Assembly (NCBI GenBank): GCA_048268885.1
Contig: JBLWUP010000017.1
Span: 49,840-113,839, forward strand
DNA: 64,000 bases
Origin: Pelagibius sp048268885
GTDB taxonomy: Bacteria > Pseudomonadota > Alphaproteobacteria > Kiloniellales > Kiloniellaceae
Direction of reading: 5' to 3'
In this document: piece after piece, positions 9,236 to 17,110 of the stretch
How the letters are laid out: every line of letters starts with the position of its first letter
Numbering within the stretch: the stretch's first letter is position 1
Notes under the pieces: generated by a model
What the model was told of the DNA's origin: nothing
Database searches by the model: none
What the model saw: the letters and a program-made list of their open reading frames with translations, nothing else
Program-made: the position numbers and the translations under genes

Positions 9236-9457
9236 GGGGCGGTTCCGGGCCCTCGGCACTGCAGGCTATGCCCTTGCGGATAACTGTGTTATTCACCTCG
9301 GGTTAATGGTCTTGCTGGTAAAGAGATTCCATGATCATCCAAGTTCCCGGGCAGGCAAAACTGCGACGACGAAGCTGACCCCCGCGCTGACCGCGCGCGC
9401 TTCAGCCTGCAGTTTTCCCGTGCCGCACGAGACGGCGGCCCTTCTGGAACCGAGATC

Positions 9458-10015
9458 ATGACTTTCACCATCGTGCCCGAGCGGCCCGACGACGCCGCCC
9501 TCATCACCCCTCTGCTGGACCGGACCTTCGGCTTCGACCGCACGCGCAAGACCGTCTACCGGCTGCGCGCCGGCGTCGAGCCCATCGGCGAGCTGAGTTT
9601 TTCGGCGGTCGCCGGTGACGGCGGCTTCCTGGGCTCGATCCGCTACTGGCCCATCGACATCGCCGGCACCCCGGCCATCCTGCTGGGCCCCCTGGCGGTC
9701 GAGCCGGCCCTGCAGGGCCAGGGCATCGGCAAGGCGCTGGTCCGCCACAGCCTCGAAGCCGCCGAAAAGGCCGGGTACCGCATCTGCGTGGTGGTGGGCG
9801 ATCCCAACTACTACCGGCCCTTCGGCTTCATCTCCGCCTCGGCCCAGGGACTGTCGCTGCCCGGACCGGTGGAGCCGGAACGCTTCCAGGTGAAGGCGCT
9901 GCAGGACGGCGCCCTGGAGGAGGTCTACGGCGTCATCGGCCGTTGGCAGGGCGAAGACGCCTCGGCGGGCGCCAAACCCCAGCGCCGGAGGCGGGTTCGC
10001 CGCTCCGTCGCGTAA
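9458..10015 (+). CDS. GNAT-family N-acetyltransferase (YhbS-like)
   Basis: 185 residues. The acetyl-CoA-binding motif A is clear: LGPLAVEPALQGQGIGKALV near 85-104, followed by CVVVGDPNYYRPFGF, typical of the YhbS-like group. The acceptor substrate is unknown. The tail is Arg-rich (QRRRRVRRSVA), unusual for the group and possibly unstructured. It stands alone, with a 222-base upstream gap in which I see no feature. Confidence 0.85.
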   Translation: MTFTIVPERPDDAALITPLLDRTFGFDRTRKTVYRLRAGVEPIGELSFSAVAGDGGFLGSIRYWPIDIAGTPAILLGPLAVEPALQGQGIGKALVRHSLEAAEKAGYRICVVVGDPNYYRPFGFISASAQGLSLPGPVEPERFQVKALQDGALEEVYGVIGRWQGEDASAGAKPQRRRRVRRSVA

Positions 10016-10041
10016 GAAATCTCCGAGATAGACCGAGCGCT

Positions 10042-10125
10042 CACCCTCCTGCCTCCGCCGAAGCGAAGCCGACTCGGCGACGCGCAGGCAGGTCGAGACG
10101 CCGCCTGTCGGCGGCCCTCAGGGTG
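10042..10125. repeat. palindromic intergenic element with CACCCT/AGGGTG ends
   Basis: GC-rich element starting CACCCTCCTGCC and ending CGGCCCTCAGGGTG. Internal complementary stretches include CCTGCC/GGCAGG and CGCCTGTCGGCGG. It is the first half of a composite repeat region between the convergent GNAT and SARP-hydrolase genes. Confidence 0.55.
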
Positions 10126-10141
10126 AGGCGAGCAATGGATC

Positions 10142-10190
10142 GACCTCATGCTGAGGAGCCCGCGCAAGCGGGCGTCTCGAAGCATGGGAC
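10142..10190. repeat. intergenic repeat, family C (CTCATGCTGAGGAG type)
   Basis: Contains GACCTCATGCTGAGGAG, the hairpin CCCGC-gcaa-GCGGG and GTCTCGAAGCATG. Nearly the same string order occurs at 37471-37512. This motif pair is a familiar short dispersed repeat of alphaproteobacterial intergenic DNA. Confidence 0.65.
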
Positions 10191-10264
10191 GCTGCCTCAG
10201 ACCTTGGTGTTGCCCGTTCATCTTCCAGATGGCGAAGTTCGCCGCTTAGCGGGTCGATCCCCGG

Positions 10265-11785
10265 CTAGATCTCTTTTTCGGCCAGGAATTGACCGATCGT
10301 CTCCAGGCAGACCTGCCAGGCGGGTTCGTAGTCGACCAGGATATGGTTGCGGCTTTCCAGCGGGACGAAGTGCGCGTTCGGGATGCCGGCGGCCACCGCG
10401 CGGCCCATCTCCAGCGGGATGCGCTGATCGTGCGCGGCATGCAGCACGATGGTCGGCGCCCTGACCTCGGCGAGCCGGTCGCGGACGTCGATGTAGCCGA
10501 AGGCGTCCTGGAAACGGGCCGCGTTTCTGGGCGAGGTCGTTTGGCGCTGGAAATCGTCGAACCAGGCGAGGTCCTCCGCGCTGGCCTCCGGCATGAAGGT
10601 CTGTGAGAAGATGTGGCGGTAGGCCGGATTGTCGGTGCCCCAGCCGACCTCGGTCAGGGTCAGAACCGCCTCGCGCCGCGCCTGTTCTTCCGGGCTGGCC
10701 AGGTGCCGCCAGCCGGCCGCGTAGCCGCCGATCAGCACCAGTCCGGATACCCGCTCGGGATGGCGCACGGCGTACTCGATCGACACCGCGCAGCCCTGCG
10801 AGATGCCGAGCAGGGGAAAGCGGTCGAGCTCCAGCCTGTCGGCGACCGCTTCGAGGTCTTCGACAAAGGCCTCGAAGCTCAGGTTCTCGACGTCCCAATC
10901 CGACAGGCCACAGCCGCGCTCGTCGTAGCGGATGAAGGTGCGGTAGCGGGCGATCTCGGCAAAGCTCCGCCCCCAGATCGGACTCGTCCAGTCGAACTCC
11001 AGGTGATTGAGCCAGTTGGCCGCCTTCAACAGGGGCGGTCCCGATCCGACGGTCGCATAGGCGATCTTCGTGCCGTCGCCGACCTCGCAGAAACCGATCC
11101 GCTGCGCGCGCAGGGCGCGGCCCTCGAAGTTGGCGGCCGGCGCCGGGCTGGCCGGGCCCCTGGCTGCGGGAGGCGTGGTGGTGGAAGGTGGGGCGGCCTG
11201 CTCGTGCGCCTCGGCGTCCGCCGGGTCGGCGTCGCGCCACAGCCGCTGCCACTTTTTCGCCGCCGCGGGGGCGATATCGGGATGTGTGGCCAACTGCCGC
11301 AGCACCGCGACGCGTGCCGCCGCCGCATCCTCCCGCTCGGAGGTCAGCCAGGACTCGAAGGTTTCGTCGCCGGCGCCGTCGAGGCCGTCCAGCAGGACCA
11401 GGTCCAGCCGCTGGGCCATCGCCTCCAGCTCCTCGGGGGTGAGATGATCGTCCTGACGCCGCAGCCGCGCGTGGATGTCCCTGATGTCGATCTCGATGTC
11501 TTTGGTGTCGAAGTGGACCCGCTCCCGGTCGGCGACGATCCTCGGCTGCTCGGGCGTGTCCACCACCCGTCGCAGTTTGCTCAGGGACCAGCGCAAGGCG
11601 GCCTTGGGATCGTCGGGCAGATCCCAGAACAGCTCGCAGAGGCGCTCGCGGCGATGCGGCCGCCCGGTCGCGGCGAGGAAGGCCAGAAGCGCCCGCGCCT
11701 TGCGCGATGCGGGGAGCGGCATGTCCGATCCCTGCGAGGTAACGCGCAATTCGCCCAAGAGCGAAACCTGGAGATCCTGAGGCAC
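10265..11785 (-). CDS. SARP/OmpR-type DNA-binding domain fused to alpha/beta hydrolase
   Basis: 506 residues from a GTG start. Residues about 3-70 resemble the winged-helix domain of SARP activators (LLGELRV, KARALLAFLAATGRPHRRER, LCELFW, LRWSLSKLRRVVDTP). A helical, BTAD-like linker follows, then a Pro/Ala-rich hinge near 205-225. The C-terminal alpha/beta hydrolase has FIRYDERGCGLSDWD, the nucleophile elbow GISQGCA, an acid in AAHDQR and a histidine in SRNHILVDYEPAW. This hydrolase subtype is often fused to signalling domains. The GTG at 11785 has GGAG 6 bases upstream, and a promoter at 11826-11855 would exclude the ATG at 11872. No partner gene is adjacent. Confidence 0.75.
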   Translation of the reverse strand: MPQDLQVSLLGELRVTSQGSDMPLPASRKARALLAFLAATGRPHRRERLCELFWDLPDDPKAALRWSLSKLRRVVDTPEQPRIVADRERVHFDTKDIEIDIRDIHARLRRQDDHLTPEELEAMAQRLDLVLLDGLDGAGDETFESWLTSEREDAAAARVAVLRQLATHPDIAPAAAKKWQRLWRDADPADAEAHEQAAPPSTTTPPAARGPASPAPAANFEGRALRAQRIGFCEVGDGTKIAYATVGSGPPLLKAANWLNHLEFDWTSPIWGRSFAEIARYRTFIRYDERGCGLSDWDVENLSFEAFVEDLEAVADRLELDRFPLLGISQGCAVSIEYAVRHPERVSGLVLIGGYAAGWRHLASPEEQARREAVLTLTEVGWGTDNPAYRHIFSQTFMPEASAEDLAWFDDFQRQTTSPRNAARFQDAFGYIDVRDRLAEVRAPTIVLHAAHDQRIPLEMGRAVAAGIPNAHFVPLESRNHILVDYEPAWQVCLETIGQFLAEKEI

Positions 11786-12131
11786 GTGAAACTCCGCGGT
11801 GCAAAAAACAACGCTGACGGCGGCCCTATTACCACCGGGCGTACAACGCTGACAACAACGGCCAGCCGCCACATTGTGCCCTGCGGGCAGGCCGCCGCCG
11901 ACCGAATGATCCTGTCTGACGAAGACGAGGACACGGTTCGGCGTCGCGCACCAGCTATTTTTGACTCACGAATTGATTGTAAACGAACAATTCGTTGCCG
12001 CCCTTCATCCCTCGACAGACGCCGACAGTCTTCGCACGCGAAGCGCACCGCGCTTTTGAAACGTGGATGTCGTTGATCGGAGGGCTGCCCGCGTGATGTG
12101 GCGGCGAGCGACAAGGTGAAAAGGAATTCCG
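11786..12131. other. 346-base divergent intergenic region
   Basis: No gene is visible between the divergent SARP-hydrolase and STAS genes. Besides the minus-strand promoter at 11826-11855, it has an AT-rich patch with the inverted repeat CGAATTG (11969-11975) / CAATTCG (11988-11994), a possible operator in front of the STAS gene. Confidence 0.4.
11826..11855 (-). promoter_or_regulatory. putative sigma-70-type promoter for the SARP-hydrolase gene
   Basis: Read on the minus strand: TTGTCA (11855-11850), 18 bases, TAATAG (11831-11826). Transcription would begin near 11819, downstream of the ATG at 11872 and upstream of the GTG at 11785. Confidence 0.4.
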
Positions 12132-12590
12132 GTGAAAGTTCTAGTTCAGGACCGCGACGGAGTCGTGGTCGTCCGTGTTTCCGGTGCCGTGGAAGGCCAT
12201 GCCGCTGCAGAGCTATTCGACATCCTGCTCAATTGTGTTGGTGATGGCACGGCAAAGCTGATCGTCGATCTGTCGGGCGTTCATATCATGGCGCGTTCGA
12301 CCGTTCGTGGGCTCGTCGTCGCCGCGAAACTGGTGGAGCCCGGCCGAGGCGCGATGCGGATCTGCAGCGCGCCGCGGTCGATCGAGGACTTCCTGCAAAG
12401 CCTCGGCTTCAACCACCTGCTGAGATGCGACCCCTCGCTTCGGTCATCCATGATGAAACTGGGTGTCGGCGGCGACCAAGAAGCCGACGCCGCCCCGGCG
12501 GTTACGCCGCTCAGCGCGTCTGCGCCGGCCGGCGTGCCGGAGCAACGCTCGCTCGACACCGAAGACAGCGAACAAGGCGCCGCCAGCTAG
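12132..12590 (+). CDS. STAS-domain protein (anti-sigma-factor-antagonist-like)
   Basis: 152 residues. Residues 1-100 fit a STAS fold: VVVVRVSGAVEGHAAAELFD, then KLIVDLSGVHIMARSTVRGL. The loop before the second helix keeps the Ser/Thr pair where SpoIIAA-like proteins are phosphorylated (ARST). The C-terminal 50 residues are low complexity (Ala/Pro/Glu/Ser). No anti-sigma kinase lies nearby, so its partner must be elsewhere. A role in general stress signalling is likely but unproven. Confidence 0.75.
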   Translation: MKVLVQDRDGVVVVRVSGAVEGHAAAELFDILLNCVGDGTAKLIVDLSGVHIMARSTVRGLVVAAKLVEPGRGAMRICSAPRSIEDFLQSLGFNHLLRCDPSLRSSMMKLGVGGDQEADAAPAVTPLSASAPAGVPEQRSLDTEDSEQGAAS

Positions 12591-12799
12591 CGGCGGGACT
12601 CGAACATCAGGGTTCGAAGCCGCGTGGAACCGCGATGGTCAGGCTCATTTTGTAGAGGTGAAACCCTCTGGGTCGAACGCCCGTAGCTGGTCGGGTGATC
12701 GTTATGCCGCTTCGGTTATCAGCCGGCGGCCTTGTTCTAACCGGACACGTCCCAACCGTTCGCGTGAAAGCGAACTCAATCGTCAAAGGAGATAAGAAG

Positions 12800-13030
12800 A
12801 TGTCATTCAGTCAAGTCGCCATGGCCGATGCCGGCCTCGGACTCGGCCGCAACCAAAGCTTCGCAAACCGGGGCGCGGACTTCTTTCTGGGCCTCGCCCG
12901 CAGCATTGGAGAACATCTCCGGCGCCAGCGCGAATACCGGGACCTTCTGGAGCTGCCCGATCACCTGCTCGAGGATATCGGGGTGACCCGCACGCAGGTC
13001 GTCGCAGCGATGCGGTGGCGCCTCTATTGA
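12800..13030 (+). CDS. DUF1127 family small protein
   Basis: 76 residues. The C-terminal half has the DUF1127 signature: RRQREYRDLLELPDHLLEDI followed by GVTRTQVVAAMRW. These small, Arg-rich alphaproteobacterial proteins may bind RNA and have been linked to phosphate and stress regulation in Agrobacterium. I start at the ATG at 12800 because AAGGAGATAAGA precedes it; an upstream in-frame start at 12695 lacks any coding character. Confidence 0.85.
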   Translation: MSFSQVAMADAGLGLGRNQSFANRGADFFLGLARSIGEHLRRQREYRDLLELPDHLLEDIGVTRTQVVAAMRWRLY

Positions 13031-13079
13031 GGCGTCACCGAAATCGAACTGCCCGCCAGTGGGTCAAACAGCTTTGCGC

Positions 13080-14072
13080 TCAGAACGACATTCCGATACC
13101 GATGGAAAAACCGCTCAAGTTCTTGCCGAAGACGAAGCGGCCCATCAGGCGTGTCCGTTCGATCGGCAGCCAGTTGACCTTGGCGGTATCGAACTCGATC
13201 CCGGCGCCGACCTGCCCCAGGAGGGGGCTGTCGATGACATCGGCCTGATCACCCCCGAAGGCTCCCAAGGAGAACTCCCCGACACCACGAATCGGGCCGC
13301 CGAAGGCCTCCCATCCCGTGGGCACGCGCAGGCGTGACCAGAGGCCCAGGGTGATCGCGTCGGCATGCCCTTCGACGACGTCGGAGGATTCCCCGAGGGC
13401 CTGCAGACGGATGTGGGTGTAGCGCAGCTCGACGTCGATTTCGTAGTCCTCGCGATAGCGCTCCCAATCCAGCATCAAAGAGCCGCCGTAGCCGACGGCA
13501 TCGAGGCGGCCGTCGTCGAGGAACTTCAACGCAACGCCGGTTTTGCCCTCGATGATCCGGCCGGCCAAAGAAAAGTCGCTTTCGAGGTGCGCGAGCGAGA
13601 AATTCGCGATGGGGCGCAGTACAAGCTCGTCGGTGAGGGGAAAGTCCCAGCCGACGCCCACGGTTCCGGACACGCTGGTCCACTTGGGCGAGATGGTCTC
13701 TGTCTCCGAACCCGTCGACAGCACGTACGTCGGATCATAGCGGGCGATGCCGAGGAAGCCTTCGAGGTAGAGTGGCACCTCGTCGGAGACGGTGAAGGCG
13801 CCGCCGAGCTGACTGGCCCAAAAATGAGTATCGCCACCTGCGCTTTCGACGGAGAGCGTGCTTGCGGTCTCGTTGGGCACCACGGAGAGACCGAGAAGGG
13901 CGAGGGCGCCGTTTGCGTTCTCCCGCAGGGCCTTGGTGGTCAGCAGGCGTTTTTCCGCCATTGCGTCACCGGCGGAGAGGACCACCAGGAAAGCCGCTGA
14001 GCAGGACGCCAGGAAAGACGGGGCCAGCGCGATGGCGGCGAAGCGAGAGGGTGAAGCAGCCGGCGGCTTCAT
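13080..14072 (-). CDS. outer-membrane beta-barrel protein
   Basis: 330 residues with a signal peptide (basic start, hydrophobic stretch to about 36, cleavage near DAMAEKR). The rest alternates polar and hydrophobic residues in amphipathic strands with aromatic girdles (FSLAHLESDFSLAGRI, DVELRYTHIRLQAL) and ends in phenylalanine (GFSIGIGMSF), the sorting signal for BAM. This fits a stand-alone autotransporter-like or OmpA-type barrel. No passenger domain is present. Cargo or function is unknown. It converges on the DUF1127 gene. Confidence 0.75.
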   Translation of the reverse strand: MKPPAASPSRFAAIALAPSFLASCSAAFLVVLSAGDAMAEKRLLTTKALRENANGALALLGLSVVPNETASTLSVESAGGDTHFWASQLGGAFTVSDEVPLYLEGFLGIARYDPTYVLSTGSETETISPKWTSVSGTVGVGWDFPLTDELVLRPIANFSLAHLESDFSLAGRIIEGKTGVALKFLDDGRLDAVGYGGSLMLDWERYREDYEIDVELRYTHIRLQALGESSDVVEGHADAITLGLWSRLRVPTGWEAFGGPIRGVGEFSLGAFGGDQADVIDSPLLGQVGAGIEFDTAKVNWLPIERTRLMGRFVFGKNLSGFSIGIGMSF

Positions 14073-14110
14073 AAGACCTGTCCCCCGTAAACACGTTCCC
14101 GCTTCAGCGT

Positions 14111-14253
14111 TCAGTTCAAGCTGGGCTTGTAGATCACCCCGTCTTTCAGGATCAGATCGACGTTTGCGCCCGGATCGGCATCGGGGGCTCGTTTTGAGCC
14201 GCGGCGTTTGCGCAGCAGAACAGAGTGAGGAGAGACAACGCGGCCTCTTTCAT
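14111..14253 (-). pseudogene. probable remnant of a secreted amidohydrolase (frameshifted)
   Basis: From an ATG at 14253 with GGAGA upstream, the minus strand encodes a signal-peptide-like start (MKEAALSLLTLFCCANAAAQ) that stops after 33 codons. Removing one C from the run of five C's (G's on the plus strand, about 14184) restores a frame ending DADPGANVDLILKDGVIYK, resembling the last strands of imidazolonepropionase-like amidohydrolases. The catalytic barrel is absent, so this looks like a large internal deletion plus a frameshift. It could also be a chance resemblance. Confidence 0.4.
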
Positions 14254-14484
14254 CGTGTTCTCCGAAGCTTCTTGGACGGAAACTCGCTGTCCGACCTCCG
14301 ACACTTTGTAATCAAGTTGTGTAGATAACAAGAGCGAAGCGGGTCGGAGGACGACCTTGAGGTCAGCACCGGCGCGGGGCGTTTCCTTCGCGCCTTGGGA
14401 GGTCGCCGGGTTTTTCTTAAGGTGTGAAGGCGTTCTCGCCGGTTTTCGGCGTTTGCCGGCCCGCGGGAGAGCATTGCCCTCAGA
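14254..14484. other. gene-free stretch upstream of the amidohydrolase remnant
   Basis: No ORF with coding character. An 8-base inverted repeat, CCTCCGAC (near 14296) and GTCGGAGG (near 14344), flanks an AT-rich patch, and TTTTTCTTAAGG lies near 14412. Otherwise I see nothing specific. Together with the remnant, 14073-14484 forms a 412-base gap without an intact gene. Confidence 0.4.
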
Positions 14485-14982
14485 TCACGGGTTCATCTGC
14501 CAGATGGCGAAATTCAGCGCCGCCGCGTAGCCGAGCCACAGCAAGTAGGGCAGGAACAGCCAGCCGGCGGGGCGCGACACGCGCGAGAAGGCGACGGTGG
14601 TGAGGATCACCGCCAGGACCAGGGCGCCCAGGGCGATCAGCCCCAGGAAGGGGTTGCGCTGGTTGAAGAAACTGAAGGACCACAGCACGTTGATCACCAG
14701 CTGGCCGAAGAAGAGGGTCAGCGGCAGCCTCAGCTCGCCCCGCTCGGCCGTTTTCCACACCAGCCAGGCGGCGATGCCCATGGCCAGGAACAGCAGGGTC
14801 CAGGCAACCGGAAAGACCACGTCGGGCGGCGTCCAGCCCGGCTTGGCCAGGCCGCGGTACCAGCCCTCCAGGGCCGGCTCGGTGAGCGCCGCGCCGAGCC
14901 GGCCGGCGGCCAGGCAGATCACCACGAAGACAAGCAGCATGAGCGGGCTCGTCAGCGGAGCCCTGTGCCTCGGATGTTGCAT
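14485..14982 (-). CDS. tspO: TspO/MBR family protein
   Basis: 165 residues with five hydrophobic segments, as in tryptophan-rich sensory proteins. Family landmarks are WYRGLAKPGWTPPDVVFPVAWT (the conserved W-x-x-L-x-K-P loop) and INVLWSFSFFNQRNP, then ALNFAIWQMNP. TspO binds porphyrins in membranes and modulates tetrapyrrole-related gene expression in Rhodobacter. It lies 18 bases downstream of the GATase-like gene on the same strand, so it may be carried on the moxR operon transcript. Confidence 0.92.
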   Translation of the reverse strand: MQHPRHRAPLTSPLMLLVFVVICLAAGRLGAALTEPALEGWYRGLAKPGWTPPDVVFPVAWTLLFLAMGIAAWLVWKTAERGELRLPLTLFFGQLVINVLWSFSFFNQRNPFLGLIALGALVLAVILTTVAFSRVSRPAGWLFLPYLLWLGYAAALNFAIWQMNP

Positions 14983-15000
14983 CGGTACTGTGGAAACCCC

Positions 15001-17079
15001 CTAGTGCCCTTCCCTCTGCCAAGCTAATACCGCAGCCGCGAGGCTGAGGCAAAGCACCAGGAGGGCCGGCAGCACGGGGATCTGCAGCACGCCGGTCACC
15101 ACGTAGCCGCCGCCGCGCTTCAGGCCGATCCAGTCGCGGCCGTGGCGGTCGCGGTCGGCGGCGACCTTGCGCAGGGCCGGCAGGTCCTTTTCCGCGAGGC
15201 GCCAGACCGTGCCACCGCTCTCCTCGGTCAGCGGCTCGACCAGGGCGCCGGTGGAGCGCGGATCGCGCAGTTCCAGGGGATTGAGCGGCCCGGCGGCGGC
15301 CAGCGCCGTCAGCAGGCCGTCGGTGATGTGATAGAGGCCGTTCTGCTCGGCCGACAGGCTGGCGGAGCTGCGGCCGGCGCCGTCCGGGGTGAGGCGCAGC
15401 CTTTCGGTGTCGCCGGAGGGCAGGGTCACGGTGATCTCCGGCTGCTCGATGGAAAGCGAGCGGCGGACGATCTGCAACTGGCCGCCGCGCACCTGGGCGC
15501 GCAGGTCCTCCTCCTCCAGGTCCGGCTCCTTCATCAGCCAGTGGGAGATGCGGCGCAGCAGCTCGGCTTGCGGGCCGCCGCCCTCGAAGCCGCGCGACCA
15601 TAGCCACATGTGATCGCTCATCATCTGCGCCACGCGGCCCTCGCCGAAGCGGTCGAGGATCAGCAGGGGGCTGTTCTGCAGCCCCTGCATCAGGATGTCG
15701 CCGCGGATGCTGTCGCCTTCGATCTGGCGGAACCAGCGGCCCCAGGTCGGCGGCGTGTCGGCGCTGCCGCTGCCGTCCAGCCCGGCGGTCACCGGGTGGC
15801 GGCTGCCCAGGTCCGTCACTTCCGGATGAAAGCCGGCCTCGAAGATCTGTCCGGTCGGCTCGGCCGGCAGCACGCGGCCCAGCGGCGTGCGGTAGAGCGA
15901 CAGCGGCGTGGCGAAGGTCGGGCCGACGGCCTCCAGCAGGGCGCCGCCCTTCTCCACGTAGTTGGCCACGTTCTCCAGGTAGATGGAGGGCAGCACGCCG
16001 CGCCGGCGGTAGCGGTCGAAGATGATGAGGTCGAACTCGTCGAGCTTCACCTCGAACAGCTCGCGCGTCGGGAAGGCGATCAGCGACAGTTCGCGGATCG
16101 GCGTGCCGTCCTGCTTTTCCGGCGGCCGCAGAATGGTGAAGTGCACCAGGTCGACCGAGGGATCGGACTTCAGGATGTTGCGCCAGGCGCGCTCGCCGGC
16201 GTGCGGCTCGCCGGAGACCAGCAGCACCCGCAGGCGGTCGCGCACGCCGTTGACCACCACGGCGGCGCGGTTGTTGGACAGCGTCAGCTCCTGCGGGCCC
16301 GGCTGCACCTCGATCTCCAGCACCGCGGGGCCGCGGTGGTCGAGTTCGAAGGTCATCTGCTCCTCGACGCCGATGCGCGCGTCGATGCCCTGGGTCGCGA
16401 CGCCGTCCTGGCGCAGCACGACGCGGGCGCTGCCCGCGGCACTGCCGGCCGGCAGGTCGTCGACCCTGAGGCTCAGCGTCAGCTGGTCGCCGACGATGCC
16501 GAAGCCCGGCGCCTTGGTGATGGTCAGGCGCCGGTCGCCCTCGTCGGCGCGCCCGGTGAGCAGCAGGTGGACCGGCGCCTCGATGCCGAGGCTCGCCACC
16601 GAGTCCGGCAGGTCGTGGATCTGGCCGTCGCTGATCAGGATGATGGCGGAGACGCGCTGGCGCGGCACCTTGGCCAGGGCCTGGCGCAGCGGCGTGAAGA
16701 GGCGGGTGCCTTCCGCGTCGATCGCTCCCGTGGCGTCGCCGGCGCGCACCAGGCGTATTTCGGTGTCTTCCAGCGCGCCGATCCGGGTCAGCAGGTGGGC
16801 CACCGCCTGTTCGGTCTGGCTGCCGCGGTCTTCGATGGCCTGGCTGGTGCTCTCGTCGGCGACGATGAAGACCACGTCGCTCAAGGGATCGCGCTGTTCC
16901 TCGATGATCGAGGGGTTGGCCAGGGCCAGCAGCAGCACCGCGAAGGCGCCCAGGCGCCACCACACGCCGCGGGCGCGCCGCCAGAAGGCGAGGGCGAGCA
17001 GCACCAGGGCGATGGCGGCCAGCCCGGCGATCAGCCACAGGGGCAGCATGGGGGCCCACTGGATGGACAGCGCGCTCAT
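15001..17079 (-). CDS. membrane-anchored GATase1-like protein of the MoxR operon
   Basis: 692 residues. Two N-terminal membrane segments (about 13-33 and 41-59), a VWA-like region (DVVFIVADESTSQ to SAIILISDG, approx. 68-152), then a class-I glutamine-amidotransferase-like fold (RVLLVSGEP to DLIIFDRY), and a C-terminal membrane segment (PVLPALLVLCLSLAAAVLAW). No catalytic Cys-His-Glu triad can be recognised, as expected for the non-enzymatic members linked to BatA/DUF4159 operons. It is the fourth gene after moxR, DUF58 and DUF4159, probably part of one envelope-associated chaperone-like assembly. Confidence 0.8.
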   Translation of the reverse strand: MSALSIQWAPMLPLWLIAGLAAIALVLLALAFWRRARGVWWRLGAFAVLLLALANPSIIEEQRDPLSDVVFIVADESTSQAIEDRGSQTEQAVAHLLTRIGALEDTEIRLVRAGDATGAIDAEGTRLFTPLRQALAKVPRQRVSAIILISDGQIHDLPDSVASLGIEAPVHLLLTGRADEGDRRLTITKAPGFGIVGDQLTLSLRVDDLPAGSAAGSARVVLRQDGVATQGIDARIGVEEQMTFELDHRGPAVLEIEVQPGPQELTLSNNRAAVVVNGVRDRLRVLLVSGEPHAGERAWRNILKSDPSVDLVHFTILRPPEKQDGTPIRELSLIAFPTRELFEVKLDEFDLIIFDRYRRRGVLPSIYLENVANYVEKGGALLEAVGPTFATPLSLYRTPLGRVLPAEPTGQIFEAGFHPEVTDLGSRHPVTAGLDGSGSADTPPTWGRWFRQIEGDSIRGDILMQGLQNSPLLILDRFGEGRVAQMMSDHMWLWSRGFEGGGPQAELLRRISHWLMKEPDLEEEDLRAQVRGGQLQIVRRSLSIEQPEITVTLPSGDTERLRLTPDGAGRSSASLSAEQNGLYHITDGLLTALAAAGPLNPLELRDPRSTGALVEPLTEESGGTVWRLAEKDLPALRKVAADRDRHGRDWIGLKRGGGYVVTGVLQIPVLPALLVLCLSLAAAVLAWQREGH

Positions 17080-17110
17080 GGCGCCGCCTCAAACATCGGT
17101 GCTTGCCACC

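Noticed and set aside
12590..12640. tRNA-like GGTTCGAAGCC string
   Set aside because: The flanking bases do not pair as a T-arm and no acceptor or anticodon stem can be drawn.
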